64,000 nt of DNA, from the NCBI RefSeq assembly GCF_025751535.1, contig NZ_JAOWLC010000001.1:493761-557760 (forward strand), in the 5' to 3' direction. Shown here in pieces: positions 56,026-64,000 of the stretch; position 1 is the first letter of the stretch, and the number at the start of each line of letters is the position of its first letter. The stretch is from Lentibacter sp. XHP0401 (GTDB taxonomy: Bacteria > Pseudomonadota > Alphaproteobacteria > Rhodobacterales > Rhodobacteraceae). The position numbers and the translations under genes were made by a program. The notes below the pieces were generated by a model, which had not been told where the DNA came from, ran no database searches, and worked only from the letters and a program-made list of their open reading frames with translations.

Positions 56026-58776
56026 TTAGCTTTCGGGCTGTGGTGCGTCTGCTTCGTCCTCATCGCCCTGATCGGCGATCCAGGCGACGGAAACGACCTC
56101 TTCACCTTTGCCTGTGTTGAAAACCTTGACGCCGCCTGCGCTGCGCGAGCGGAAGGAGATGCCTTCAACAGGCACGCGGATCGACTGGCCCTTGGAAGTG
56201 GCCAGCATGATCTGGTCCTCCATCTCGACAGGGAAGCACGCGACGATTTCGCCGCCACGCATGGCTTTGTCCATCGCCGTGACACCCATGCCGCCGCGTC
56301 CGCGCACGGGGTAATCATGGCTGGAGGAGAGCTTGCCTGCGCCGCCGGTGGTGAGCGTGAGGATAAGGTTTTCTTGTGCGGACATTTCGACGTAACGCTC
56401 TTGGCTGATGCTGGCGTTTGCATCACCTTCATCGTCGATACCCTCGGCGTCATCGGCGAGGCCCGCCATGGCGCGGCGCATCTTGAGGTAGGCGGCGCGC
56501 TCGTCTGATGTGGCGTCGAAATGGCGGATGATCGACATGGAAACAACGCGCTGTTTGGGCTGAAGCCGCACACCGCGCACACCGGTTGAGGCGCGCGAAT
56601 TGAACACGCGGACATCGGTTGTGGGGAAGCGGATGGCGCGGCCACCGTTGGTGACCAGCATGACATCGTCCTGATCGGAACAGATGCGCGCGTTAACCAG
56701 TTGCACAGAGCCGTCTTCGGGCAGTTTCATGGCGATCTTGCCGTTGCGCATGACATTGGTGAAGTCGGACAGGCGGTTCTGGCGCACATCACCCGCCGAG
56801 GTGGCGAACATGATTTGCAGATCGTCCCAGTCTTTTTCATCCCGATCAATCGGCAGGATCGCCGCGACGGAAACACCGGGCGGGATGGGCAGGATGTTGA
56901 CGATTGCCTTGCCTTTGGATGTGCGCGAGCCCTGAGGCAGGCGCCATGTCTTGAGCTTGTAGACCATGCCCTCGGTGGTGAAGAACAAAAGCTGCGTGTG
57001 TGTATTGGCCACGAAGAGTGTGGTGATCACGTCTTCTTCTTTGGTCTGCATACCGGATACACCCTTGCCGCCACGCTTCTGGGCGCGGAAATCGGCCAGC
57101 GGGGTGCGCTTGATATAGCCGCCCGATGTAACGGTGACGACCATATCTTCACGCTCGATCAGGTCTTCGTCTTCCATATCGCCGGACCAGTCGACGATCT
57201 CGGTGCGACGGGGCACGGCGAAGAGCTCGCGCACCTCTGAAAGCTCGTCAGAGATGATCCCCATGATGCGCTCGCGAGAACCGAGAATCTCCAGGTATTC
57301 CTTGATCTTACCGGCCAGCTCTTCAAGTTCGTCGGTGACTTCCTTGACGCCGATCTGGGTGAGGCGCTGGAGGCGCAAGTCAAGGATGGCGCGGGCCTGG
57401 ATTTCGCTCAGGTTGTAGGTTCCGTCATCGTTAACGGGATGGAGCGGGTCGTCGATGAGCTTGAGGTAGCCAACGATTTCACCAGCGGGCCAGCGGCGTT
57501 CCATAAGTTTGAAGCGCGCCTCGGCGGCGTCGCGGGAGGCGCGGATGGTTGCGACAACTTCATCGACGTTGGAAACGGCCACGGCGAGGCCACAGAGGAT
57601 GTGACTCCGCTCACGCGCTTTTCGCAGTTCGAAAGCGGTGCGGCGCGCAACAACTTCCTCGCGGAAGTCTATGAAATATGTGAGGAAATTGCGAAGTGTG
57701 AGCTGCTCGGGGCGGCCGCCGTTGAGGGCCAGCATGTTGCAACCGAAGTAGGTTTGCATCGGAGTGAAGCGGAAGAGTTGGTTGAGCACCACTTCTGCGG
57801 TGGCATCTCTTTTCAATTCGATAACGACGCGGACACCGTTGCGGTCGGATTCGTCCTGGACGTGGCTGATGCCTTCGATCTTTTTGTCGCGGGCGGCCTC
57901 GGCGATGCGTTCGATCATTGTGGCCTTGTTGACCTGATAGGGAATCTCGTCGATGATGATCGCCCAGCGGTCCTTGCGAATTTCTTCCACCCGCGTTTTG
58001 GCGCGGATGATGACGCTGCCGCGGCCCTCGAGGTAGGCTTTGCGTGCGCCTGTGCGGCCCAGCATGATGCCGCCCGTGGGGAAGTCGGGGCCGGGGACGT
58101 ATTCGATCAGTTGCTCGGAGCTGAGATCGGGCTGCTCGATGAGCGCGAGGCAGGCGTCAACGACTTCGCCCAGATTATGGGGCGGAATGTTGGTGGCCAT
58201 ACCGACAGCAATACCGCCGGCACCATTGACCAGCATATTGGGAAAACGGGCGGGCAGAACCGTTGGTTCACGGTCTTTGCCGTCATAATTGTCTTGAAAA
58301 TCAACGGTGTCTTTGTCGATGTCGGCCAGCACATAGGCGGCGGGCTTGTCCATACGCACCTCGGTGTAGCGCATGGCAGCGGCGTTGTCGCCGTCCATCG
58401 AGCCGAAGTTGCCCTGACCGTCGAGCAGCGGCAGGGACATGGAGAAATCCTGCGCCATACGCACAAGGGCGTCATAGATCGCGCTGTCACCGTGAGGGTG
58501 GTATTTACCCATGACATCGCCCACAGCGCGGGCTGATTTGCGGTAGGGTTTGTCGTGTGTGTTGCCAGCCTCATACATCGCATAGAGGATGCGGCGGTGC
58601 ACAGGTTTCAGGCCATCGCGCAGATCGGGAATCGCGCGGGACACGATCACGCTCATGGCGTAATCGAGGTAGGATGTTTTCATCTCGTCGATAATCGAGA
58701 TTTGCGGACCATCATAGACGTAACGTGCCGGCACATTTTCGTCATTGTTTTCAGGTGTTTCGGGCGTGTCGCTCAC
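56026..58776 (-). CDS. gyrA: DNA gyrase subunit A
   Basis: Breaks and rejoins DNA in the gyrase tetramer. The 916-residue protein has the catalytic Tyr in [11 protein letters not shown]. The quinolone-resistance segment [17 protein letters not shown] has the usual Ser and Asp, so no resistance mutation is seen. The GyrA box is QKRGGKG and six beta-pinwheel blades follow, which separates it from ParC. The start is GTG at 58776 (reads [10 protein letters not shown]); the frame is open upstream but without homology. The acidic tail is typical. Confidence 0.96.
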   Translation of the reverse strand: MSDTPETPENNDENVPARYVYDGPQISIIDEMKTSYLDYAMSVIVSRAIPDLRDGLKPVHRRILYAMYEAGNTHDKPYRKSARAVGDVMGKYHPHGDSAIYDALVRMAQDFSMSLPLLDGQGNFGSMDGDNAAAMRYTEVRMDKPAAYVLADIDKDTVDFQDNYDGKDREPTVLPARFPNMLVNGAGGIAVGMATNIPPHNLGEVVDACLALIEQPDLSSEQLIEYVPGPDFPTGGIMLGRTGARKAYLEGRGSVIIRAKTRVEEIRKDRWAIIIDEIPYQVNKATMIERIAEAARDKKIEGISHVQDESDRNGVRVVIELKRDATAEVVLNQLFRFTPMQTYFGCNMLALNGGRPEQLTLRNFLTYFIDFREEVVARRTAFELRKARERSHILCGLAVAVSNVDEVVATIRASRDAAEARFKLMERRWPAGEIVGYLKLIDDPLHPVNDDGTYNLSEIQARAILDLRLQRLTQIGVKEVTDELEELAGKIKEYLEILGSRERIMGIISDELSEVRELFAVPRRTEIVDWSGDMEDEDLIEREDMVVTVTSGGYIKRTPLADFRAQKRGGKGVSGMQTKEEDVITTLFVANTHTQLLFFTTEGMVYKLKTWRLPQGSRTSKGKAIVNILPIPPGVSVAAILPIDRDEKDWDDLQIMFATSAGDVRQNRLSDFTNVMRNGKIAMKLPEDGSVQLVNARICSDQDDVMLVTNGGRAIRFPTTDVRVFNSRASTGVRGVRLQPKQRVVSMSIIRHFDATSDERAAYLKMRRAMAGLADDAEGIDDEGDANASISQERYVEMSAQENLILTLTTGGAGKLSSSHDYPVRGRGGMGVTAMDKAMRGGEIVACFPVEMEDQIMLATSKGQSIRVPVEGISFRSRSAGGVKVFNTGKGEEVVSVAWIADQGDEDEADAPQPES

Positions 58777-58999
58777 GTGATTTTCTCGCCTGTCCTGTGG
58801 ATCTATATATTGTTGGCACTTGTATATCAGAGCCATCATATGGGGTGCAATGGGGGCAGGGAGGCTCATTTGGATCAGGGGTGAAATACGGGGTTAAGGT
58901 GCTGATATATAGCGCTTTTTAGTTTCTCTCCGCGTGAGCTAAAAAAGACCTGCTCGCAACGGCTTAAAAAGGGACAATCGTTACAGCTGCGCACGGCCT
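58777..58999. other. Non-coding region upstream of gyrA
   Basis: No gene is seen. An A/T-rich inverted repeat (GCTTTTTAG near 58912 with CTAAAAAAG near 58939) could form a hairpin. The region should carry the gyrA promoter on the minus strand, but no clear -35/-10 pair was assigned. Confidence 0.5.
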
Positions 59000-59073
59000 G
59001 GTTAACGGTGCCTTCGAGCGCTGATTCCAGGGGGGTGATATGCGTGCACCCTGCGTGCACACCCCGTGCACCG
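59000..59073 (+). repeat. Intergenic repeat element copy 2, three phased GTGCAC sites
   Basis: The second copy of the element at 24035-24108, aligned without gaps. It has the same GGTTAACGG start, the CTGATTCCAGGGGGGTGATA block and GTGCAC at 59044, 59055 and 59066, again exactly 11 bases apart. It lies about 220 bases upstream of the gyrA start, in a region with no genes. Confidence 0.85.
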
Positions 59074-59435
59074 CCGAAACGAGGTTTGGTTAACGGGAAT
59101 TAAGTTAATGGGGCGTGCAGCGGGCTTTGAGCGGGAGGCATATTGCGCGCGCCGCGCATGAGGCTGCTTCTGGATCTGGATATTTATGGCAATAAGAAAG
59201 GGAGGGTGCATGTCATTGGATCGCGACCGTCGCTGACAGTTTCAGAAACGGCGGGTTTGCGAAGGGAGTGGGCTTTCGTTTCTTTTGGGTGAATGACTGC
59301 TCCCAGCCAGAAGCGGACCCAAGGCCCTTGGCGCGAGTTTACGATAGCTGACCTTCACCACGAGGGTTATGAAGGGGTAAGATGCGGACTTTGCAGACAC
59401 TGGCGTTTCTTCATCCAATGGCTGCTTTCGCGTCG
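59074..59435. other. Intergenic region between the repeat element and mdeB-like gene
   Basis: No supported gene is seen. Short frames on both strands, including a 127-codon leftward one reaching into the next gene, lack recognisable similarity or a good start. A TTAA-rich stretch lies at 59090-59108. Confidence 0.5.
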
Positions 59436-61832
59436 TCAGGTGTTTAGCAAAGAATCCACCTTTGTTTGCGGAACCTGACGCCCAACTGTCAATGCATTGA
59501 CCGATTGCACAATTGAGTCTCGGTCGAGGCGGAAGTGCTTGTAGAGGTCGGAAATGGATCCAGTCTGACCAAAGTGTTCGACGCCATGAGCGATTGTTTT
59601 GTGACCTGCGACAGATCCAAGCCACGACAGTGTCGCGGGATGCCCGTCGATTACGGTAACGATACTGCAGATGCTGGGCAGTTCGTTCAGCAGGCTTTCA
59701 ACATGACTGGAGGCTTCGAGATTTCCGCGGGCGCGGTCACGTTGTGCAGCGCTCCACCCGGCGTTCAGCCTATCAGCTGAGGTGACGGCAAGAACGCCCA
59801 CGTCACGCCGATGCTCTCCAATCATGCCCGCCGCTGCGATTGCCTCGGGTGCAACGGCGCCCTGATAGGCGATCACGACAGAGCAGTTCGGCCCTGGCTT
59901 TCGCAGCCAATAGGCGCCGTCTATAGCACCCTGACGAAAGGCATCATCCCCGCGCTTGCCGGGTTGTTCGATTGGGTTGGTCGTCAGACGCAAATAGACG
60001 GAGCCTCCTGTTTCATCCCGCAACCACGTGCGCTCGTCCGGGTCCCCATCACCGTCGCGCTGCATATAGTCAAACGCCCACTCCATAATGACCGCCAACT
60101 CATCCACAAAAGCCGGCTCAAACGAGGCAAGCCCGTCTTGTGACATGCCGATAAGGGGAGACCCGATGGATTGATGCGCGCCGCCTTCTGGAGCCAGTGT
60201 CACGCCAGAAGGCGTTCCTACGATCATGAAGCGGGCATCCTGATAGCAGGCGTAATTGAGCGCATCCAAACCGCGGGCGATGAACGGGTCATAGACCGTA
60301 CCGATGGGCAACAATCGCTTGCCGAACAACGAATGCGACAGGCCCGCGGCCCCCAACAGCAAGAACAGGTTCATCTCTGCGATGCCGAGTTCAATATGCT
60401 GACCTTCCGGGGCAAACTCCCATTTCGCTGTCGAGGGGATGTTGTGGTCTTTGAAGGTATCCGCCTGCTCGGTGCGCGCGAACAATTTGCGCCGATTGAC
60501 CCATGGGCCAAGGTTGGTCGTGCCCGTCACATCTGGGGAGGTCGTCACAATCCGGCTGGCCAGCTCACTGTCGCCCTTGGACAAGGTGTCGAGGATCTTG
60601 CCAAAGCCCATCTGGGTCGAGATTTCGCGATCACTGGTCATTTCAATCGCGGGAACCATCATCACGCTATCCGTGCGCCTGCGCGTGCCATCGGCAAAGA
60701 AGGCGGTGTCATTCAGGAAGGCCTTGAACGCTTCGGGGTTTTCGACTGTGGCGAACGGTTCCCATTCTTGGCCTTCAGCCACGCCCATATGTGCCTGCCA
60801 GTCGGCCATTTGGGTCTTGTTCATCAGGCCGCCGTGGTTGTCTTTGTGGCCGGCAATCTGTGTTCCCCAGCCCTTAATCGTATAAGCGAGAAAGCAAACA
60901 GGGCGATCGTGGTCGATTGCTGCAAAGGTTTCGGCCATCGACTGCACACAGTTACCGCCGAGGTTTTCCATCAGCTCTGCCAACTCATCATCGGATCGCC
61001 GTTCAAGCAGGGCCGTGACATCGCCCTGATCGCCCAGATCATCCATCAAGTGTTTGCGCCAGACAGCCCCGCCCATAAAGGTCAGCGCCGAGTAAAGCTG
61101 GTTGGGGCATGCATCAATCCAGTCGCGCAATGTCTCGCCGCCCGGTTCGGAAAAGGCCGCGCGTTGCAGATGCCCGTATTTGATCCGCACAACATCCCAA
61201 CCAAAGGCATCAAAAATCTTTTCGGTGCGGGCAAACAGCCCCTCGCGCACGATCCCGTCCAAAGATTGGCGGTTGTAGTCGATAATCCACCACGTGTTGC
61301 GCAGATCGTTCTTCCACCCTTCTTGAAGACACTCATAGATGTTGCCTTCGTCCAATTCAGCATCACCCATCAACGAAACCATTCGGCCAAGCGGGATTTC
61401 TTTGCCCCAGCTTTTGGCTTGCACGTAGTCTTGGATCATTGATGCAAAAGAGGTGATCGCAACGCCAAGGCCGACCGACCCCGTTGAGAAATCCACATCA
61501 TCTACGTCTTTGGTGCGGCTAGGATAGCTTTGCACGCCTCCATAGCCGCGGAAATTCTCCATCTTCTCGCGGGTCATGTTGCCCATCAGGTATTGCATCG
61601 CATGAAACACCGGTGAGGCATGGGGCTTCACGGCCACCCGATCTTCAGGCCTGAGCACAGAGAAATACAGCGCCGTAATGATCGACACCATGGAGGCTGA
61701 CGAGGCTTGATGCCCGCCAACCTTGATCCCGTCCGCTTTGGGGCGGATGTGATTGGCGTTGTGGATCATCCAGTGGGACAACCACAAGAGGCGCTGTTCA
61801 ACGGCCTTCAGGTGTTCGGTTGAGCGGGTCAT
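59436..61832 (-). CDS. mdeB: AceE-like E1 component, probable 2-oxobutyrate dehydrogenase MdeB
   Basis: A 798-residue thiamine diphosphate enzyme of the homodimeric pyruvate dehydrogenase E1/transketolase family. The ThDP motif is GDAELDEGNIYE followed by NTWWIIDYNRQSLDG; the pyrimidine-domain Glu lies in HIELGIAEMNLFLLL. It is shorter than AceE (about 890). It directly follows a methionine gamma-lyase gene under a divergent Lrp-type regulator, the same trio as mdeR-mdeA-mdeB of Pseudomonas putida. There MdeB oxidises the 2-oxobutyrate made from methionine to propionyl-CoA. The ATG at 61832 has AGGAGA upstream. Confidence 0.85.
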   Translation of the reverse strand: MTRSTEHLKAVEQRLLWLSHWMIHNANHIRPKADGIKVGGHQASSASMVSIITALYFSVLRPEDRVAVKPHASPVFHAMQYLMGNMTREKMENFRGYGGVQSYPSRTKDVDDVDFSTGSVGLGVAITSFASMIQDYVQAKSWGKEIPLGRMVSLMGDAELDEGNIYECLQEGWKNDLRNTWWIIDYNRQSLDGIVREGLFARTEKIFDAFGWDVVRIKYGHLQRAAFSEPGGETLRDWIDACPNQLYSALTFMGGAVWRKHLMDDLGDQGDVTALLERRSDDELAELMENLGGNCVQSMAETFAAIDHDRPVCFLAYTIKGWGTQIAGHKDNHGGLMNKTQMADWQAHMGVAEGQEWEPFATVENPEAFKAFLNDTAFFADGTRRRTDSVMMVPAIEMTSDREISTQMGFGKILDTLSKGDSELASRIVTTSPDVTGTTNLGPWVNRRKLFARTEQADTFKDHNIPSTAKWEFAPEGQHIELGIAEMNLFLLLGAAGLSHSLFGKRLLPIGTVYDPFIARGLDALNYACYQDARFMIVGTPSGVTLAPEGGAHQSIGSPLIGMSQDGLASFEPAFVDELAVIMEWAFDYMQRDGDGDPDERTWLRDETGGSVYLRLTTNPIEQPGKRGDDAFRQGAIDGAYWLRKPGPNCSVVIAYQGAVAPEAIAAAGMIGEHRRDVGVLAVTSADRLNAGWSAAQRDRARGNLEASSHVESLLNELPSICSIVTVIDGHPATLSWLGSVAGHKTIAHGVEHFGQTGSISDLYKHFRLDRDSIVQSVNALTVGRQVPQTKVDSLLNT

Positions 61833-61854
61833 GGCTTGTCTCCTGTTGTCAGGC

Positions 61855-63060
61855 TTATGCGGCAGAGCGGATCGGGGGGCGTGGCAAGGCCTGCTCGAGA
61901 TCGTCCAGCACGTCATCCACCCCTTCAAGGCCAATTGACAGACGCACCAAACCTTCGCTGATGCCATGCTCCGCCCGTTCTTCGGGGGTATAAGTCGAAT
62001 GGGTCATGCTCGCGGGGTGCTGCACCAGCGTCTCGGCGTCCCCCAGTGACACCGCCCGCGTGATCAGGTTCAGCCGGTTCATCGTCTCGATCCCCGCTTG
62101 CATACCACCTTTGAGTTCAAATGCGATCATACCACCGAATTGCGACATCTGTCGTTTTGCCAAGTCATGCTGGGCAAAGCTTGGCAGGCCCGGATAGAAT
62201 ACTTCTGACACCGCATCCGACTGCGCGAGCAGTTCCGCGACCTGCAAGGCGCTCGAACAGTGGCGATCCATCCGAAGTTCCAATGTCTTGATGCCACGCA
62301 AGATCAGCATCGCATTGAAAGGAGCCATCACGGCTCCGGTCATGTCCTTCATCCCGTAGAGCCTGATCTCGTTGACCAGCTCGTCCGAGCCCACCAGCAG
62401 GCCTGCGACGACATCGCCGTGGCCGCCGAGGTATTTCGTGGCCGAGTGCACCACGATGTCCGCACCATGCTTGACCGGCTGGGTGAGGTAGGGTGTCGCG
62501 TATGTATTATCGACAATCACCAACGCACCACTGGCGTGGGCGATATCCGAAATCGCCCGAATATCGACCAAGCGCATGTTTGGGTTGGCCGGTGTTTCAA
62601 AGTACACGATCTTGGTTTTCTTGCTGATTGCCCTTGCGAGCGCTTCGGTCTGCGTCAGATCCGCATGGGTGATGGTGATCCCGAATTTGGCAAGCCCGTG
62701 CTGCATGAAGGAAAATGTGCAGCCATAAAGTGTCTTGTCCAAGATCACCTCGTCACCCGGGGACAGCAACGTCCACATGGCAGCGGTAATCGCGCCCATG
62801 CCAGACGCAAGAGCAAGCCCTGCCTCAGCGCCTTCGAGGGCCGCAATACGTTGTTCAAGAAGCGCCGTTGTGGGGTTGGAAATGCGCGAATAGATGTACC
62901 CGGCACGCTCCCCTTCAAACATCTCACCACCCGCTTCTGCGGTTTCGAACGCAAAAGTTGATGTCAGGTGCAAAGGAGGTGTCAGCGCCCCTTCGTGGGC
63001 CATAGGGTCATAGCCGTAGTGAATGGCGATGGTTGAAAAACTGTCGGGACGATTGCGCAT
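61855..63060 (-). CDS. mdeA: Methionine gamma-lyase
   Basis: Splits L-methionine into methanethiol, 2-oxobutyrate and ammonia. The 401-residue Cys/Met-metabolism PLP enzyme has PLP Lys in [21 protein letters not shown], and the Cys that distinguishes true methionine gamma-lyase from cystathionine lyases in TLYGCTFSF. The C-terminus [24 protein letters not shown] is nearly identical in pattern to the Pseudomonas enzyme. The ATG at 63060 follows GGAG. It is 22 bases upstream of mdeB. Confidence 0.94.
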   Translation of the reverse strand: MRNRPDSFSTIAIHYGYDPMAHEGALTPPLHLTSTFAFETAEAGGEMFEGERAGYIYSRISNPTTALLEQRIAALEGAEAGLALASGMGAITAAMWTLLSPGDEVILDKTLYGCTFSFMQHGLAKFGITITHADLTQTEALARAISKKTKIVYFETPANPNMRLVDIRAISDIAHASGALVIVDNTYATPYLTQPVKHGADIVVHSATKYLGGHGDVVAGLLVGSDELVNEIRLYGMKDMTGAVMAPFNAMLILRGIKTLELRMDRHCSSALQVAELLAQSDAVSEVFYPGLPSFAQHDLAKRQMSQFGGMIAFELKGGMQAGIETMNRLNLITRAVSLGDAETLVQHPASMTHSTYTPEERAEHGISEGLVRLSIGLEGVDDVLDDLEQALPRPPIRSAA

Positions 63061-63111
63061 ATCAAGCTCCAAAATGTGTAAGGAGATAATATGCTGGATA
63101 GGCGCAAGGTA

Positions 63112-63157
63112 TATTGCCAATTGTGACGCAAATATCTAATATATTGGCATAATCTGC
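63112..63157. promoter_or_regulatory. Candidate Lrp-type operator between mdeA and its regulator
   Basis: TTGCCAA (63114-63120), TTGGCA (63144-63149) and TGCCAA (63155-63160) are inverted and direct copies of one half-site in the 111-base divergent gap. This is a plausible binding array for the adjacent Lrp/AsnC protein. Confidence 0.45.
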
Positions 63158-63171
63158 CAAGGATAACCCTA

Positions 63172-63630
63172 TTGGATCAAAAAGACCGCCACATCATTCG
63201 TGAACTTCAGCGCAATGGCCGGATGACGAATCAAGATCTTGCCGCTGCGGTAAACCTGTCTCCCTCTCCGTGCCTACGCCGCCTGAAGCAGCTGGAGCAA
63301 AGTGGCGCTATCAAGGGCTACAGTGCCAGCATTGATGCCGAAGCTTATGGCCTTCCCGTGACTGTCTTTGTCCGCGTCAGTCTTACGGGTCACACAGAGG
63401 CTGTGGTGCAGCAATTCGAACAAGAAATCAGTCGAGTTGATCAGGTTCTCGAATGCTTCGTGATGACGGGGACTTCGGACTATTTACTCCGCGTCGTTGT
63501 CGCAGATCTGGCGGACTATGAGAATTTCGTTCGAAAGCGGCTGCACCCTATCGGTGGCATTGGGTCGATTGACAGTAGCTTCGTCTATGGCGTCGTTAAA
63601 AAAACAAACGTCTTTCCCGTCGTCGCGTAA
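63172..63630 (+). CDS. mdeR: Lrp/AsnC family regulator, probable MdeR
   Basis: A 152-residue regulator with an N-terminal helix-turn-helix (DQKDRHIIRELQRNGRMTNQDLAAAVNLSPSPCLRRLKQLEQSG) and a C-terminal RAM ligand-binding domain (ECFVMTGTSDYLLRVVVADLADYENFV). It starts with TTG at 63172 after AAGGATAA. It is divergent from mdeA-mdeB; MdeR of Pseudomonas is also of the Lrp family and activates mdeAB with methionine as signal. The same role is inferred here. Confidence 0.88.
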   Translation: MDQKDRHIIRELQRNGRMTNQDLAAAVNLSPSPCLRRLKQLEQSGAIKGYSASIDAEAYGLPVTVFVRVSLTGHTEAVVQQFEQEISRVDQVLECFVMTGTSDYLLRVVVADLADYENFVRKRLHPIGGIGSIDSSFVYGVVKKTNVFPVVA

Positions 63631-63776
63631 GTGCCCAAAACCCTGTCTCAAGCCAAACTGCCGACTCCAAGTTGCGGACAGCCAAGCAGTCGAAAATAGA
63701 ACTCTTCAGTTCCCAACCGGGCTTCATTTCCGGGTCGCGAACGTCCGCTAATGGGATGTACCGGCTGCTTCACCCA

Positions 63777-63805
63777 GCAGGTTAGGCTGAGCCTAGTTCA
63801 CCTGC
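63777..63805 (+). ncRNA. Hairpin upstream of IS110 transposase, possible part of a bridge RNA
   Basis: Outer stem GCAGGT/ACCTGC encloses inner stem TAGGCT-G-AGCCTA with a GTTC bulge, 16 bases before the transposase start. IS110-group elements encode a structured bridge RNA in the non-coding left end before the transposase. A hairpin here fits that but is not proof. Confidence 0.3.
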
Positions 63806-63821
63806 ATATAGGAGAAGTAGC

Positions 63822-64000
63822 ATGGCGAAGACTGGATTTGATGAGCTGATGTCGGTTGGTATCGATATTGGCAAAGATACTTTCCACCTGGTTGGTTTTG
63901 ATCCGAATGGGCAACGCGTGATCCGCCAACAGATAAAGCGGCTTGCGTTGGTTGCGACTTTTGAGAAGTTGCCTCGATGTATTGTTGGGATGGAAGCGTG
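63822..64000 (+). mobile_element. IS110-family transposase, 5' part only
   Basis: The first 59 codons are visible before the window ends. SVGIDIGKDTFHLVGFDPNG carries the first catalytic Asp of the DEDD RuvC-like domain, followed by RQQIKR and LPRCIVGMEA, the standard IS110 N-terminal pattern. AGGAGA precedes the ATG at 63822. The element's left end must lie between about 63631 and 63822; no terminal inverted repeat is expected for IS110. Confidence 0.9.

Noticed and set aside
56026..58776. Topoisomerase IV subunit ParC
   Set aside because: The GyrA box QKRGGKG and full six-blade C-terminal domain identify gyrA.
59090..59108. TTAA-rich stretch resembling CtrA sites near copy 2 of the repeat element
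   Set aside because: The TTAA spacings are 6, 1 and 11 bases, not the 7 required by the CtrA consensus.
59242..59625. A 127-codon leftward frame overlapping the mdeB 3' end
   Set aside because: Its first half is an out-of-frame shadow of mdeB and the remainder has no similarity.

Overview
The window is 64 kb of a chromosome from an alphaproteobacterium, almost certainly a marine Rhodobacterales member (Roseobacter group). The reasons are CckA and ChpT of the CtrA phosphorelay, an alphaproteobacterial SOS box (GTTC-N7-GTTC type) upstream of recA, the tandem alphaproteobacterial dCTP deaminase, an olsB-olsA aminolipid pair plus a second OlsB-like acyltransferase, a ribosomal protein L21 with a C-terminal helix-hairpin-helix extension, and methionine gamma-lyase next to an AceE-like E1 protein. 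No rRNA, CRISPR array, prophage or conjugative module was seen.

Layout. 1-8.5 kb: 3' part of cckA, a sulfotransferase, SOS-regulated recA, alaS, a DUF1330 gene and typA. 8.6-13.5 kb: an operon with an ArgS-like protein that lacks the catalytic core, a SPOR protein, nagZ, scpA, scpB and a tiny basic protein. 13.5-17.7 kb: dCTP deaminase, an exported-looking protein with a long Pro-Glu repeat, tRNA-Pro(GGG), a MerR protein and ihfA. 17.7-24 kb: the fabH-plsX-rpmF-DUF177 block, divergent bamE, a GlsB/OlsB-like acyltransferase and an ABC-F ATPase. 24-26.2 kb: YceI and a cytochrome b561-YceI fusion.

26.2-40.1 kb looks like accessory catabolic DNA. It starts beside an IS6-family transposase remnant. 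A seven-gene operon (polar amino acid ABC transporter, M81 MlrC-like peptidase, ornithine cyclodeaminase, ornithine/alanine racemase-like protein) runs leftward from a divergent LysR gene. A TRAP transporter plus histidinol-dehydrogenase-like enzyme (HpsKLMN-like) follows, with a divergent XRE-cupin regulator.

40.1-63.6 kb returns to mainly housekeeping genes: an SDR, an AbrB-family membrane protein, two coupled DUF2059 genes, rplU-rpmA-GNAT-obgE-proB-proA, chpT, DUF3553, olsB-olsA, a degenerate ThiE paralogue, trmJ, ctaA, an M32 carboxypeptidase and gyrA. A methionine catabolic cluster (mdeB-mdeA with a divergent Lrp-type regulator) is next. An IS110-family transposase begins at the right edge.

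The most unusual signals are: (1) a two-copy intergenic element (24035-24108 and 59000-59073) carrying three GTGCAC palindromes exactly 11 bp apart in both copies; (2) the intact ArgS-derived pseudo-enzyme in the operon position where argS is expected; (3) the seven-gene operon whose enzyme combination suggests use of an opine-like or D-amino-acid-containing compound; (4) a ThiE paralogue that has lost its active-site residues.
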